Assembly: GCA_012719125.1 (NCBI GenBank)
Contig: JAAYAY010000322.1
Location: forward strand, 1 to 64,000
DNA length: 64,000 nt
Direction of reading: 5' to 3'
Origin: Planctomycetaceae bacterium
GTDB taxonomy: Bacteria > Planctomycetota > Planctomycetia > Pirellulales > Thermoguttaceae
In this document: piece after piece, positions 18,901 to 27,321 of the stretch
How the letters are laid out: each line of letters begins with the position of its first letter
Position numbering within the stretch: position 1 is the first letter of the stretch
Translations under genes and position numbers: made by a program
Notes under the pieces: generated by a model
The model's database searches: none
What the model saw: the letters and a program-made list of their open reading frames with translations, nothing else
What the model was told of the DNA's origin: nothing

Positions 18901-19893
18901 GACTTCCTTGCACCGCCCGAGGAACCGCCCGTCCAACCCGACGGGCTGAGAGCGGCCGGCTTCCCCATGACGCCGGCCGAAGCGGCGAAACGGCAGCAGG
19001 CCAATCCCGGCGGGACGCGGCAGGTCATTGATCTGGGCGAGGGCGTGAAGATGACCATGACCTGGATCCCGGCCGGCGAGTTCGTGATGGGCAGTCTCGA
19101 CGGTGCGCCGGACGAACGGCCGCGAAGCATCACGCGGGTCCGACATCCCTTCTGGATGGCAACGACCGAAGTGACGAACGCCCAGTATGCCCTGTTCGAT
19201 CCGCAACACGACACCCGCTACATCGACATGCACTCGCTCGATCGGGTCGTTCCCGGCCATATCGCCAACCACCCCGATCAGCCAGTGGCACGCATTTCCT
19301 GGTTGGAAGCCCAACAGTTCTGCCGCTGGATGAGCGACAGGACGGGGCTCACCGTCACCCTGCCCACGGAGGCTCAATGGGAGTGGGCGGCTCGGGCGGG
19401 CACCGAGACTCAGTTCTACTACGGCACGATGGATACGGATTTCGGGCAGTTCGCCAACCTGGCCGACCAGGCCCTGCGCTGGTACCGAATGGGCTATGAC
19501 GGTCCCAGTGCACTCCAGATACGCAAACCCTATCCGCCCGAAATGAACTTCCCGCTTCACGACGAACGCTTCCGCGACCCTTGGTTCGTCGTGGACTACG
19601 TCGCCCAGGCCAGGCCCAACGCCTGGGGGCTGAACGACATGGTGGGGAACGTGAGCGAATGGACCCGTTCCAACTATCGCCCCTATCCCTACGACGAATC
19701 CGACGGCCGGAACGACGAAGACGGCCTACAGCGCAAAGTCGCCCGGGGCGGCTCCTGGGCCGACCGCCCGGCAGACGCCGGTTCGACGGTTCGACGAGCC
19801 TACCAACCCTGGCAGAAAGTCTACGACGTGGGCTTTCGCGTGATTGTCGAGGATGCCGGTCCGGCCGTGGCGCGGATGGGACCGATTCGTTAG
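15973..19893 (+). CDS. Hydrazine-synthase-alpha-like diheme protein fused to a SUMF1-like domain
   Basis: 1306 residues, exported (hydrophobic segment about 22-40). Order: a beta-sandwich sugar-binding-like region (about 40-180); a helical linker; a TolB/hydrazine-synthase-alpha-like propeller (about 290-780: WAIYEVRSDGTGLKRLTP, SDNDPTILNDGRVLYQRWEY); two c-type heme sites, CAGCH (787-791) and CVGCH (837-841); and a SUMF1-like domain (about 1025-1300: MTWIPAGEFVMGS, TLPTEAQWEWAARAGTE, LNDMVGNVSEWTR, KVARGGSWADRPADAG). The SUMF1-like end lacks the two cysteines that formylglycine-generating enzymes carry just after GGSW, so it is probably not a sulfatase activator. The hemes suggest electron transfer or redox chemistry in the periplasm. 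Its substrate is unknown, and nothing else of an anammox pathway is nearby. Confidence 0.85.
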   Translation: MRTRLADASRNRVLFPLLSERRPLCGLLIGLLAVIPLGADAAETELTFESRTFDAGNPRVSLTGQPYADGPSCIWNGGELPNWADYDVRFPVEGDYELSALYAAAQARPVTILMDGEEVHVGFKGTTGSWSTSTAKWEQQCTIHVAAGIHTMTLQCAGPFPHICALRLKSSAPLSEPLEREKLSEGQRAERRQRIARQAQLKVRIAALEGVSVEAVRLAIDDLARQFPDRYDAATHRQTLARFEQGRAALLKSPADDGSDALDSADQLLADVRTILLANPLLDFDRLLVVQRDFGEVRARQVERADAGFVAHNYQNQTSVPRHGWNNEIAVLTDLRGAPRLEQLYKPTGDQIVRDVRLDFPGDRMLFSSIDENDRWAIYEVRSDGTGLKRLTPADYPDLDYFDACYLPDGRVILCSTSGYIGLPCLNGNGQVASLYLLDPATKALQQLTFDQDSDNDPTILNDGRVLYQRWEYSDIPHYFARRRMTMNPDGTGQLAMHGSNSWFPTAFRFARAVPDHPTRLVGVISGHHDHGDCGRLALLDPGLANAYPFRFRPTTKEWGVEGEPIAVTPDVLPAEQTGFLQLIPGHGETVSGTVCDAIINDVYRKEHPALTTHPYPLSSKYFLVSMKPTPQSLWGIYLVDVFDNATLIAEIEGAGLFEPQPLRSRACPPVMPDKIKPGRRTADVHVADVYAGPGLRGVPRGTVKRLRIFSYHFGYNAKAGFPLVGTQAGWDVKRVLGTATVEPDGSAFFEIPSNTPVSIQPLDAEGRAVQLMRSWLVGRPGELVSCAGCHESRGESLPTRASLAHQRPPQPLEPWYGEPRPFAFAHEVYPVLERHCVGCHNEEPVVGPRSKPSFKDPDVAYNTLHPYVHRPGVEADMALLYPMEYHASTSLLIQMLDKGHHGVRLDEMSREARDRLYCWIDLNVPRAGNWDPPEFQQCDQQVRRRELAIAFADNADDPEGEHAAMAEAFRSRMPPDFLAPPEEPPVQPDGLRAAGFPMTPAEAAKRQQANPGGTRQVIDLGEGVKMTMTWIPAGEFVMGSLDGAPDERPRSITRVRHPFWMATTEVTNAQYALFDPQHDTRYIDMHSLDRVVPGHIANHPDQPVARISWLEAQQFCRWMSDRTGLTVTLPTEAQWEWAARAGTETQFYYGTMDTDFGQFANLADQALRWYRMGYDGPSALQIRKPYPPEMNFPLHDERFRDPWFVVDYVAQARPNAWGLNDMVGNVSEWTRSNYRPYPYDESDGRNDEDGLQRKVARGGSWADRPADAGSTVRRAYQPWQKVYDVGFRVIVEDAGPAVARMGPIR

Positions 19894-19934
19894 GCGGCAG
19901 GTGGGGCTGGAAACGATCCGAGGAGTCGTGTACT

Positions 19935-19985
19935 CGTCATTCCGTTGCCCCAACCAACGTCATTCCCCCCTGCGCGGGAATAACG
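19935..19985. repeat. CGTCATTCC paired repeat, copy 1
   Basis: Two CGTCATTCC half-sites begin at 19935 and 19958 (23 bases apart). The second forms a 10-bp, one-mismatch stem with 19976-19985. Related pieces lie at 21495-21510 and, inverted, at 39826-39860. Confidence 0.45.
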
Positions 19986-20120
19986 GTTGACGGCACTCCA
20001 CGATTCCTTCCGGAAATCATGCAAGGCCTTTGAGCAAAGACTTGCCGACGGCGGCGTCTTCGCACGACAATGTCCAGCAGTTTCCCCGGTACCACCATCC
20101 ACCCAGCAAGAGCACGAGCC

Positions 20121-21458
20121 ATGAGCACGAAGGCAACCAGACGAGCGTTCCTCGGAACGGCCGCCGCGACGGCAACCGCGGCGTGGGCCAGCAGCAGGAC
20201 CGGCACTGCAAGGGCTGCCGAGGCCGGCCCCAACAGCACGATTAACATCGGCCTGATCGGCTGCGGGGGCGAAGGACGAAGCGTGATGCGAGGCCACATG
20301 CAGTGCCCGGGTACGCGGGTGGTGGCCGTCTGCGACCTCAACGAGCAGCGACTCGGCCAGGGCGTGAAGGCGACCGGCAACGACTCCGTGGCCACCTACC
20401 GCGACTATCGGAAATTGCTGGACGACAAGAGCATCGATGCCGTGATCGTGGGGACCAACGATCAGTGGCATTGCCTTTGCACGATCGACGCCTGCCGGGC
20501 GGGCAAGCACGTCTACGTCGAGAAACCGCTGGCCACCTCGATCGGCGAGGGGCGGGCCATGGTCCAGGCCGCACGCAGGTACAACCGCGTCGTCCAGATC
20601 GGCACCCAGCAGCGGAGCTGGCCCCATTACCAGCAGGCGGCCGAGCTTCTCCAGTCCGGCCGACTGGGCGAGATCTCCGAAGTGAAGGTGTGGGACTACG
20701 ATTACTTCTATCCCGGGTTTGGTGCTCCGCCGGATGCGGCCCCCCCGAAGGAATTCGGCGAAGAGTACTGGGATTTCTGGCTCGGCCCGTCACCCAAGAA
20801 ACCCTACAACCCCAACCGCTTCGCCCGCTGGTACTGGTTCTTCGACTATGCCGGCGCCTGGCAGGTCGATTGGGCCGTCCATCACTACGACGTCGTCCAC
20901 ATGTGCCTGGGCGTCACTGCACCCCATTCGGCCACGGCGTCCGGCGGAATGTTGTGCTTCGAGGAGACGAACACCGAATGGCCCGACACCTTCTCGGGCA
21001 TCTGCGAGTACGGCCCCGGCCCTGTAGCGAAGAAAGGGTTCCTGCTTCAGTACAGCTTCCGCTCCGGTTGCCGGCGTGAACAGCGTTCCCACGGCAAGCT
21101 CTTCTGCGGCACGGAGGCCTCGATGCTCCTCGACCGCAGCGGCTACACGATTACGCCCGACATCGGCAAACCGGGCGGTGAAGAGACCGTCGACAACGTG
21201 TTCCGCGAATCGGTCCACCTCCAGAGTCTCGCGGCCCACGCCCAGGGGTTTCTCGACGCGATCCGCAACGGCACTCGCCCGTCGGCCGACGTCGAACAGG
21301 GCCATTTCTCTACGAATCCCGGCCACCTGATGAACATCGCCTGGAAGACCGGCCGCAAGATCCGCTGGGACGCCGACAAGGAGCAGGTCCTCGACGATGC
21401 CGAGGCCAATGCCCTGGTGACCAAGCCGTATCGGGCGCCCTGGAAACTGGAGGTCTGA
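20121..21458 (+). CDS. Tat-exported Gfo/Idh/MocA-family oxidoreductase
   Basis: 445 residues. The Tat leader TRRAFLGTAAATATAAWASS is followed by the NAD(P)-binding start INIGLIGCGGEGRSVMRGH. VEKPLATSIGEGRAMVQAAR is the conserved lysine/proline motif (EKP), and the DWAVHHYDVVHM region is the substrate-site helix seen in this family's planctomycete branch. The class oxidises, reduces or epimerises sugars with a bound nicotinamide; the substrate here cannot be told. The ATG at 20121 is chosen because it directly begins the Tat leader. A glycosidase gene follows after 137 bases, so the two may act on the same sugar. Confidence 0.9.
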   Translation: MSTKATRRAFLGTAAATATAAWASSRTGTARAAEAGPNSTINIGLIGCGGEGRSVMRGHMQCPGTRVVAVCDLNEQRLGQGVKATGNDSVATYRDYRKLLDDKSIDAVIVGTNDQWHCLCTIDACRAGKHVYVEKPLATSIGEGRAMVQAARRYNRVVQIGTQQRSWPHYQQAAELLQSGRLGEISEVKVWDYDYFYPGFGAPPDAAPPKEFGEEYWDFWLGPSPKKPYNPNRFARWYWFFDYAGAWQVDWAVHHYDVVHMCLGVTAPHSATASGGMLCFEETNTEWPDTFSGICEYGPGPVAKKGFLLQYSFRSGCRREQRSHGKLFCGTEASMLLDRSGYTITPDIGKPGGEETVDNVFRESVHLQSLAAHAQGFLDAIRNGTRPSADVEQGHFSTNPGHLMNIAWKTGRKIRWDADKEQVLDDAEANALVTKPYRAPWKLEV

Positions 21459-21494
21459 CGCCTCGACGCTGTTCTTGTTCGGGTTCCCCCTGTC

Positions 21495-21510
21495 CGTCGT
21501 TCCCGCGCGG
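21495..21510. repeat. CGTCATTCCCGCG-type repeat, partial copy
   Basis: CGTCGTTCCCGCGCGG is a single half-site with the GC-rich extension seen in the other copies. Confidence 0.3.
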
Positions 21511-21595
21511 CAGTAGGCGAATGTCGACAAACCGTGACTTCGATCTGCATTCAGTATTCAACTGCAATCCAACAGGCCTGGCAGGTGAGAATACC

Positions 21596-22789
21596 ATGAG
21601 AATCCGTCCACTCAACACGTGTTCTATTCTCCTTCTGACGCTGGCGTGCCTCGGCCAGTCAAGGATCGTCGCCGCCGAGACCGCAACCACGGCGGACCTT
21701 CGCAACAACATGAAGTGCGTGGACCTGTCGGATCTGAAAGGAGAGTTGCCGCTTGAGATCGCAAGTTCCAAGCAAATTCTCTGGCAGACCGAACCGTGGG
21801 AACGGAGCACGTGGCCCGCTGACAAAGGACACGAATCGGTGGGATATCCAACCATGGTGCGAAACGATCGAGGAGCCAATCCGGATGGGCGATACTATCT
21901 TTACTACGCCCACCATGACCCGAACTCCGGGATCGGCTGCGCCGTTGCAGAGTCCGTCGAGGGACCGTATGTCAAGCTCGCTCAGGCCGACAAGGCACGA
22001 GGGGATAGCCGCGTACTGGTGTGTCCAGGAAAACCGGGACAGCCGTTCCACTACTCCAGCCCCTGCGTGGTATGGAACGAGCAGGGACAACTTTGGTTCA
22101 TGTATTTCCACTTCTACGAGAACCAGTGGCAAACGGGCGGAGGGCACCAACGCACGGCACTGGCGACCTGTCCGGATCTCACCAAGAACGTATGGACCCC
22201 GTGGGTGGATCAGCAGGGAAAACTGGTGCCGGTGCTTCCCGTGACTGCCGAACGGTGGATGAACAGCCAATCGTCGTACCACGCGATTCAACGTCTGGCG
22301 GACGGACGGTGGCTGGCTTTTCTTCGCGGCACGGGAGGAGAGTCTACGGACGCCGGAAAGTGGATTCAGGATCCGTGCAAGCTGGGATTTGCTACGTCGA
22401 CGGATGGCAGACACTGGGACTATTTTCCGGAGAATCCGGTCATCCACCAAGACGACGGAGGCGGAGGGCGCAAAGGCGTCTACCGCCCGCATTTTGTCGG
22501 CGACCTTGGCAACGGCAAATACTTGCTCTGCTGGTCGGAAAGCAACCCCTACGACGGCGGTGCCAACATCGTCTATGGGTATACGAGCGATTTCCGGACC
22601 GTGACCCGCGACAAGAGAGGCTATGCGCACTGGCCCATGGGTGACGGCCTCATCAGCCCCTGGCGCGAAGGCGGTCAACTCTACTTGTTCGCCGGGAAGT
22701 ACCTCCACGTAATGAACCTGCCGGTTTCCCCATCGCTGCGCTCTGAGCGTGCCACCCGCGGGCATTCTGCATTTGACGCATCTCTTTAA
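21596..22789 (+). CDS. Secreted five-bladed propeller glycosidase-like protein
   Basis: 397 residues with a signal peptide (MRIRPLNTCSILLLTLACLG). Blades typical of GH43/GH117-like proteins follow: GYPTMVRNDRGANPDGRYYL with YYAHHDPNSGIGCAVAES, YSSPCVVWNEQGQLWFMYF, MNSQSSYHAIQRLADGRWLAF and GVYRPHFVGDLGNGKYLLCW. Repeated Asp/Glu and His positions at blade starts fit a glycosidase, but the family cannot be fixed by eye. The ATG at 21596 has GGTGAGA just upstream. It follows a Gfo/Idh gene on the same strand and may be co-transcribed with it. Confidence 0.78.
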   Translation: MRIRPLNTCSILLLTLACLGQSRIVAAETATTADLRNNMKCVDLSDLKGELPLEIASSKQILWQTEPWERSTWPADKGHESVGYPTMVRNDRGANPDGRYYLYYAHHDPNSGIGCAVAESVEGPYVKLAQADKARGDSRVLVCPGKPGQPFHYSSPCVVWNEQGQLWFMYFHFYENQWQTGGGHQRTALATCPDLTKNVWTPWVDQQGKLVPVLPVTAERWMNSQSSYHAIQRLADGRWLAFLRGTGGESTDAGKWIQDPCKLGFATSTDGRHWDYFPENPVIHQDDGGGGRKGVYRPHFVGDLGNGKYLLCWSESNPYDGGANIVYGYTSDFRTVTRDKRGYAHWPMGDGLISPWREGGQLYLFAGKYLHVMNLPVSPSLRSERATRGHSAFDASL

Positions 22790-23103
22790 CTGGTATGAGG
22801 TTTTGTTTCGTACCGAGGGGAAGGGACGGTGGGTTGTTGAAGTCTGCCGGTTATAGCGTCTGCGGCAAGTGTAACGGTTATTCCTAATATTCCGGTTACG
22901 CGGTGCCGATGAATCCAAGAGACCACGGTGTTAGTACGGTCCTGACGACATGAGGACCGGGCTCGTGGACGCTATTGCCGGTTCCGTTACCCAGGGGCGG
23001 ATTCGAGCCGAAAAGGCCCGGATTCCGTGGTTTGGCTCACCCTGCGCGGTATCGAACCGGGCGCGCCTTGCCTAGCGGGGGACGACCTGTGCGCCGACTG
23101 CTC
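22790..23103. other. Intergenic region, no gene recognised
   Basis: 314 bases. No clear hairpin, promoter or ORF with family features was seen. The reading frame of the next gene stays open to 22975, but that extension looks non-coding. Confidence 0.4.
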
Positions 23104-23712
23104 ATGTTTCGGGCGATTCTTCTCTTGACGGCGGCTTCGGCGGTCGTCAGTAGCGGGTGTGGCATCTACAACCCGCGGCACGGGATGATCCTTCGGGGGG
23201 ACTGGTCACTCGAGATGAACCGCGTGCCGTGGTTGAATTCCCGCACGCAAAGCTATGACGAAGTGGGCCGAGCAGGTTGCAGCGAAGGCGTGATCCTGCA
23301 GCCGCCGGCCCAACCGGAAAGCGGCGTCGAGGTGTCGGGAATGCCGGGTGCGTGCGGGCCCCAGGTGGCGGCCCACCGTTGTCCGCCGCCGCCCCTGGTC
23401 TGCCGAACATGTGCGGGGGCGCACGCGGCGGGCACCGCGGCTTCGCCGCAGCAGCAGGTGGCGCACAGCCGGTTCCATCCGGTTCCCACTCGGCCGGTGT
23501 TCACTCCGTGGAACTGTCCGACCGCGGATCCGGGGGCGAGCAATCCTCAAGAGCAGCAGGCACCCGGAATGCAGCCGCCGCGAGAGCTGATCCCGACCCC
23601 GGCCGCGTCTCAATCGACCACGCAGAGATCTCGGGCAAACAGCCAAGTGAAGACGACAGCCTGGATATTTAAGCCGGAAGAGGCGTCGGACCAGACGCTG
23701 GCGTCAAGGTAG
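23104..23712 (+). CDS. Proline-rich predicted lipoprotein
   Basis: 202 residues. MFRAILLLTAASAVVSSGCG is a lipoprotein signal with the lipobox SSGC. A conserved-looking N-terminal segment, GIYNPRHGMILRGDWSLEMN followed by RVPWL, precedes a low-complexity region rich in Pro, Gln, Ala and Cys (CRTCAGAHAAGTAA). I recall lipoproteins of this start in Pirellulales, without known function. The start at 23104 is the first ATG that gives the lipoprotein signal. It lies about 400 bases upstream of the HtrA gene on the same strand. Confidence 0.65.
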   Translation: MFRAILLLTAASAVVSSGCGIYNPRHGMILRGDWSLEMNRVPWLNSRTQSYDEVGRAGCSEGVILQPPAQPESGVEVSGMPGACGPQVAAHRCPPPPLVCRTCAGAHAAGTAASPQQQVAHSRFHPVPTRPVFTPWNCPTADPGASNPQEQQAPGMQPPRELIPTPAASQSTTQRSRANSQVKTTAWIFKPEEASDQTLASR

Positions 23713-24106
23713 AGGGCACTCGATTATCTTAGGGCTCGTTGTCTCTACGGAACAGACAGAGGGGGAAATGACGTGATCGCCAAGATAGATAAGTCACACA
23801 AGGATTGCGCGAAACTGTTGGTGATTGGAGCAGGAGCCAAGCGTGCTGTTTGGAAAGCTGGGAAGGATATACGGGCTCGATCTGCCGTCTGTGAAGGGAT
23901 GTATCGACCATAGCCGATTTACCAAGGGCACCGGTTATTGCGGTTGTACGCAGGGTGCGGGCTCCTGAGGGGGAGACCCGGCTGCTTCAACCGGATCGGT
24001 CGGCCGAGAAGTGAACCGAACCCGACTCGTTCGAGATCAGCCCCGGCAGACACCGCACTGCCAAGGGGATCTGCTCCGAGCCGTTCCAGCCACGAAGTTG
24101 TCTCCT
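23713..24106. other. Intergenic region upstream of the HtrA gene
   Basis: 394 bases. A GTG at 24011 in the HtrA frame would add 32 basic residues and is not favoured. A 47-codon frame with a TTG start (23825-23968) ending YCGCTQGAGS is too weak to call. No hairpin with a T-run is seen. Confidence 0.4.
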
Positions 24107-25492
24107 ATGGTATTTCGCCTCACCTGCTCGCCGACGAGCCTGCGACCGGCAGCCGTCACCTGTGCCCTCAGTCTGGGCCTGTTCTGCATGGCCGCCGCTC
24201 CGATGCCGGGGTCTGAATTGCGTCAGACCCCCATTGTTCTGGCAATTCGTTCCGCCACCCCGTCGATCGTCAATATCCGAGGCGAGAAAACTGTCGCGGA
24301 AACCACTCAATATGGCGATTCGGATCCGGCACGCCGTGTGAACGGGATGGGCACGGGGGTGGTCATCGACCCCCGGGGCTACATCGTGACAAACCATCAC
24401 GTGGTGAAGGGCGTTCGGCAGATCCTGGTCACGTCGGTGGACGGGCAGGAGTATATCGCCACCTTGACCGCTCACGATCCGGTTACCGATCTGGCGATCA
24501 TCAAGATCAGTCCCCGCACGCCGTTGCCCGTCATCACGCTCGGCAGTTCCGCCGATCTGATGCTGGGCGAGACCGTGATTGCCGTGGGGAACGCCTACGG
24601 ATACGAGAACACCGTCACCCAGGGCATCATCAGCCAACTCCACCGCGCGGTGCAGGTCAGCGACGCTCAGTTCTATGAGGATCTGATCCAGACGGATGCC
24701 AGCATCAATCCCGGCAATTCGGGCGGTCCGCTGTTGAACATCGACGGGGAGATGATCGGCCTGAACGTGGCCGTGCGAGCCGGCGCCCAGGGCATCGGGT
24801 TCGCCATTCCCATCGACAAGGTGCTGCGGGTCGTCTCGAATCTGGTGGCCGAACAAGCCGGCTGCCGACAGCGTTTTGGAATCGTGCTCGAAGAGGGGCC
24901 CAACCCGAAGGGCGACGGCCTGACGGTCAAGTCGGTCGACACCGGCAGCCTGGCCAAGGAGGCGGGACTCGAACCGGGCGACTGCATCGTCCGCATCAAC
25001 GACGACCGTCTCCACAATCCTCTGGATTTCCATCGCATGCTTCTCGGTCGCAGCGGCGGCGAGGCGCTGCAGATGGTCGTGGAACGAGACGGCAAGCCGG
25101 TCGAATTGAAACTGGCCGTTTCGGCGGGTGCCAGCGAGACGATGGAGGAATCTTCGGAAGACTGGAGCAACCTGGCCTGGGAGGTCCTGGGCGTCGAGTT
25201 GGAGCCGGTTCCCCGCGACGTTTTCCGGCGCAAGTACCGCACACGCTACCGGGGCGGCCTCACGGTCCAGCGAGTCCGCCCGGGAAGTCCCGCCGCCGAG
25301 CAGGGCATCCTGGCCGGCGACATCCTGGTGGGGATGCATATCTGGGAAACGATTACGATGAAGAACGTGGCGTACATCATGAGCCGCCCCGATTTCGATC
25401 AGTTCACTCCCGTCAAGTTCTACATTCTGCGAGATAACGACGTTCTCTACGGCCACCTTCCGGTCAGCATGAAGCCGACCCAGCAGCTCTGA
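24107..25492 (+). CDS. HtrA/DegP-family periplasmic serine protease
   Basis: 461 residues with a signal peptide (about 1-31). Trypsin-like protease domain with His98 (TNHHVV), Asp128 (DPVTDLAIIKI) and Ser205 (NPGNSGGPLLN), then two PDZ-type domains: about 285-345 (GSLAKEAGLEPGDCIVRIND) and about 375-460 (RPGSPAAEQGILAGDILVGM). This is the normal HtrA order. It degrades or refolds damaged exported proteins. A long linker with an acidic patch (SETMEESSEDWSNL) separates the PDZ domains. The gene stands before the thiL-tsaE pair; it is 172 bases from thiL, so co-transcription is uncertain. Confidence 0.93.
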   Translation: MVFRLTCSPTSLRPAAVTCALSLGLFCMAAAPMPGSELRQTPIVLAIRSATPSIVNIRGEKTVAETTQYGDSDPARRVNGMGTGVVIDPRGYIVTNHHVVKGVRQILVTSVDGQEYIATLTAHDPVTDLAIIKISPRTPLPVITLGSSADLMLGETVIAVGNAYGYENTVTQGIISQLHRAVQVSDAQFYEDLIQTDASINPGNSGGPLLNIDGEMIGLNVAVRAGAQGIGFAIPIDKVLRVVSNLVAEQAGCRQRFGIVLEEGPNPKGDGLTVKSVDTGSLAKEAGLEPGDCIVRINDDRLHNPLDFHRMLLGRSGGEALQMVVERDGKPVELKLAVSAGASETMEESSEDWSNLAWEVLGVELEPVPRDVFRRKYRTRYRGGLTVQRVRPGSPAAEQGILAGDILVGMHIWETITMKNVAYIMSRPDFDQFTPVKFYILRDNDVLYGHLPVSMKPTQQL

Positions 25493-25664
25493 CCGGCGGC
25501 CGCTCTCTGCAACGGTTGCTCAGTCCCAATCCCGCAACTTCAGTGTGGCAATTCTCGGGCGGCGCGGCGACCCATGCGCGCCGCCCCCGTGGCCGCGGGC
25601 GTCCGGATTCGGTATCCTGCAAGCTGAACTTTCTCGCCCGTCAGCCCAGCGGACTTGCCCCTCG

Positions 25665-26591
25665 ATGGAAACGGAACTGATTGCCCGGCTTCGGCAGCAA
25701 CTGCCGTCGCACCCGCTTCTGAAGCTGGGAATCGGCGACGACGCGGCGATCCTCGACGGTGCGCAAGGCGCCGACTGGGTGGTCACGGTCGACATGCTGA
25801 CCGACCAGGTCGACTTTCTGCTCGACCGGGTCGATCCCCGGCGAGTGGGACGGAAGGCCCTGGCCGTGAATCTCAGCGACCTGGCGGCCATGGCGTCCCG
25901 GCCGGTGGCGGCCGTAGTGGCTCTCGTTCTCCCACGCAAGGGCGGCATGGAGTTGGCCCTGGCGCTCTACGAGGGGATGATTCCATTGGCCGAGGAATTC
26001 GGCATTGCCATTGCCGGCGGCGACACGAACAGTTGGGACGGCCCCCTGGCCGTGAGCGTGACGGCGATCGGACACACGACTGCACGCGGTCCGCTGCGAC
26101 GCGACGGCGCCCGGCCCGGCGATCTCATCGTGGTGACGGGCCGGCTGGGCGGCAGCATCCTCGGACGCCACTTCGACTTTCAGCCGCGAGTCGGCGAGGC
26201 ACTCGCATTGGCTGAACGATACAGTCTGCACGCCGGGATCGACATCAGCGACGGTCTGGCACGGGACCTGGCCCATCTGGTCGAGGAGAGCGGCTGCGGC
26301 GCGGTCGTCGACCTGGCAAGTGTCCCGATCTCGGAGGACGCGGTTCGGCTGAGCGATCAGCGGGCCGACGGGATGACACCGCTTGACCATGCCCTGGCCG
26401 ACGGCGAAGATTTTGAGTTGATCCTGGCCGTCCCGGCGGAGGAGGCCGAACGGTTGATCGCCGAGCAGCCGCTGGACGTGCCCGTGACGATGATCGGCCG
26501 GTTCGTCGCCGAGGCCGGGCTGTGGCAACAGGACTCATCCGGACATCGCAGCCCGATGCCGGTGCGAGGGTTCGAACACGACTTGACGTAG
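25665..26591 (+). CDS. thiL: Thiamine-monophosphate kinase ThiL
   Basis: 308 residues; catalyses ATP-dependent phosphorylation of thiamine phosphate to thiamine diphosphate, the last step of the pathway. Family motifs are LGIGDDAAILDG, NLSDLAAMASRPVA, IAGGDTNSWDGPL, DISDGLARDLAHLVEESGCG and LADGEDFELILAVP, in the usual order, with metal-binding Asp residues. The ATG at 25665 gives the standard METELIARLRQ start; the upstream frame to 25545 is not conserved-looking. It ends three bases before tsaE, so the two are co-translated. The pairing with tsaE has no metabolic link that I can see. Confidence 0.95.
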   Translation: METELIARLRQQLPSHPLLKLGIGDDAAILDGAQGADWVVTVDMLTDQVDFLLDRVDPRRVGRKALAVNLSDLAAMASRPVAAVVALVLPRKGGMELALALYEGMIPLAEEFGIAIAGGDTNSWDGPLAVSVTAIGHTTARGPLRRDGARPGDLIVVTGRLGGSILGRHFDFQPRVGEALALAERYSLHAGIDISDGLARDLAHLVEESGCGAVVDLASVPISEDAVRLSDQRADGMTPLDHALADGEDFELILAVPAEEAERLIAEQPLDVPVTMIGRFVAEAGLWQQDSSGHRSPMPVRGFEHDLT

Positions 26592-26594
26592 CCC

Positions 26595-27074
26595 ATGTAT
26601 CAGTTCCAGTTCCAATCCGGCAGCGAGGCGGACACGTTCCGGTTGGGGGCCGCGCTGGCTAGGCACCTTCCCGACGGTGCGGTGGTTGCCTTGATCGGGA
26701 CGCTGGGAGCCGGGAAGACTCGGCTCGTGCAGGCAATCGCGGAAGGTTGCGGGGTCGATCGCCGCGACGTGGTGAGCCCCACGTTCGTACTCGTCCACGA
26801 GTATCCAGGCGAGCGGATGCTCTATCACATCGACGCCTACCGTCTCAAGGACGAGGACGAGTTTCTCGAGTTGGGCCCCGAAGAGTATTTTGAGAGCGAC
26901 GGCATCACGCTCATCGAGTGGGCCGACCGGGTGGAAGATTGCCTGCCGCCGGAGCGGTTGGAAGTGCGGATCGAGGTGATCGGCGAGGAGAAGCGGGTGT
27001 TTGAGTTGGTGGCGAGCGGCCGCAAGTACGAGGCGGCCCTGGATGCACTGGCGGCGTCTCTCCGTGCGGAATAA
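26595..27074 (+). CDS. tsaE: tRNA threonylcarbamoyladenosine biosynthesis ATPase TsaE
   Basis: 159 residues. TsaE works with TsaB and TsaD to make t6A37 in tRNAs that read ANN codons. Walker A is GTLGAGKT (35-42), followed by SPTFVLVHEYPG, YHIDAYRLKDEDEFLELG and the LIEWADR region, all typical of TsaE (formerly YjeE). Full length for the family. It starts three bases after thiL. No tsaB, tsaC or tsaD is in the window. Confidence 0.95.
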   Translation: MYQFQFQSGSEADTFRLGAALARHLPDGAVVALIGTLGAGKTRLVQAIAEGCGVDRRDVVSPTFVLVHEYPGERMLYHIDAYRLKDEDEFLELGPEEYFESDGITLIEWADRVEDCLPPERLEVRIEVIGEEKRVFELVASGRKYEAALDALAASLRAE

Positions 27075-27179
27075 AGGCTCGGTTCTGTCGCCGGAGTGCT
27101 GATTTGCGTCGTTCATGCAATCAGCGATTCGATGGCGACCGGCTTCCGAGCCGATCTGGCTATTGGCCGACCGGCGGGC

Positions 27180-27185
27180 TACAAT
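27180..27185 (+). promoter_or_regulatory. -10-like hexamer TACAAT
   Basis: TACAAT lies 137 bases before the 27322 gene, ahead of hairpin 27214-27281. The -35 at 27157-27162 (TGGCTA, 17-base spacer) is poor. Confidence 0.3.
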
Positions 27186-27213
27186 CCGGGGGAGCACCCT
27201 ACCTGCGGAAGAA

Positions 27214-27281
27214 CCCGTGTGCCGATGCTTGGCGGACGGGAACTCTCGAACCCTGCTTGTAGGCAAGCATTGACACACGGG
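27214..27281. repeat. 18-bp inverted repeat, family A-like copy
   Basis: Arms at 27214-27231 and 27264-27281 pair over 18 positions; the two differences leave G-T wobble pairs. The right arm reads CAAGCATTGACACACGGG. Its position between a putative promoter and start codon means it would be in the 5' leader RNA of the 27322 gene. Confidence 0.6.
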
Positions 27282-27321
27282 CTCATGCTTCGTTGAACAC
27301 ACTGACCAAGGGAGAACGGCA

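Noticed and set aside
23825-23968. 47-codon frame before the HtrA gene
   Set aside because: TTG start, no ribosome-binding site and no recognised family; too weak.
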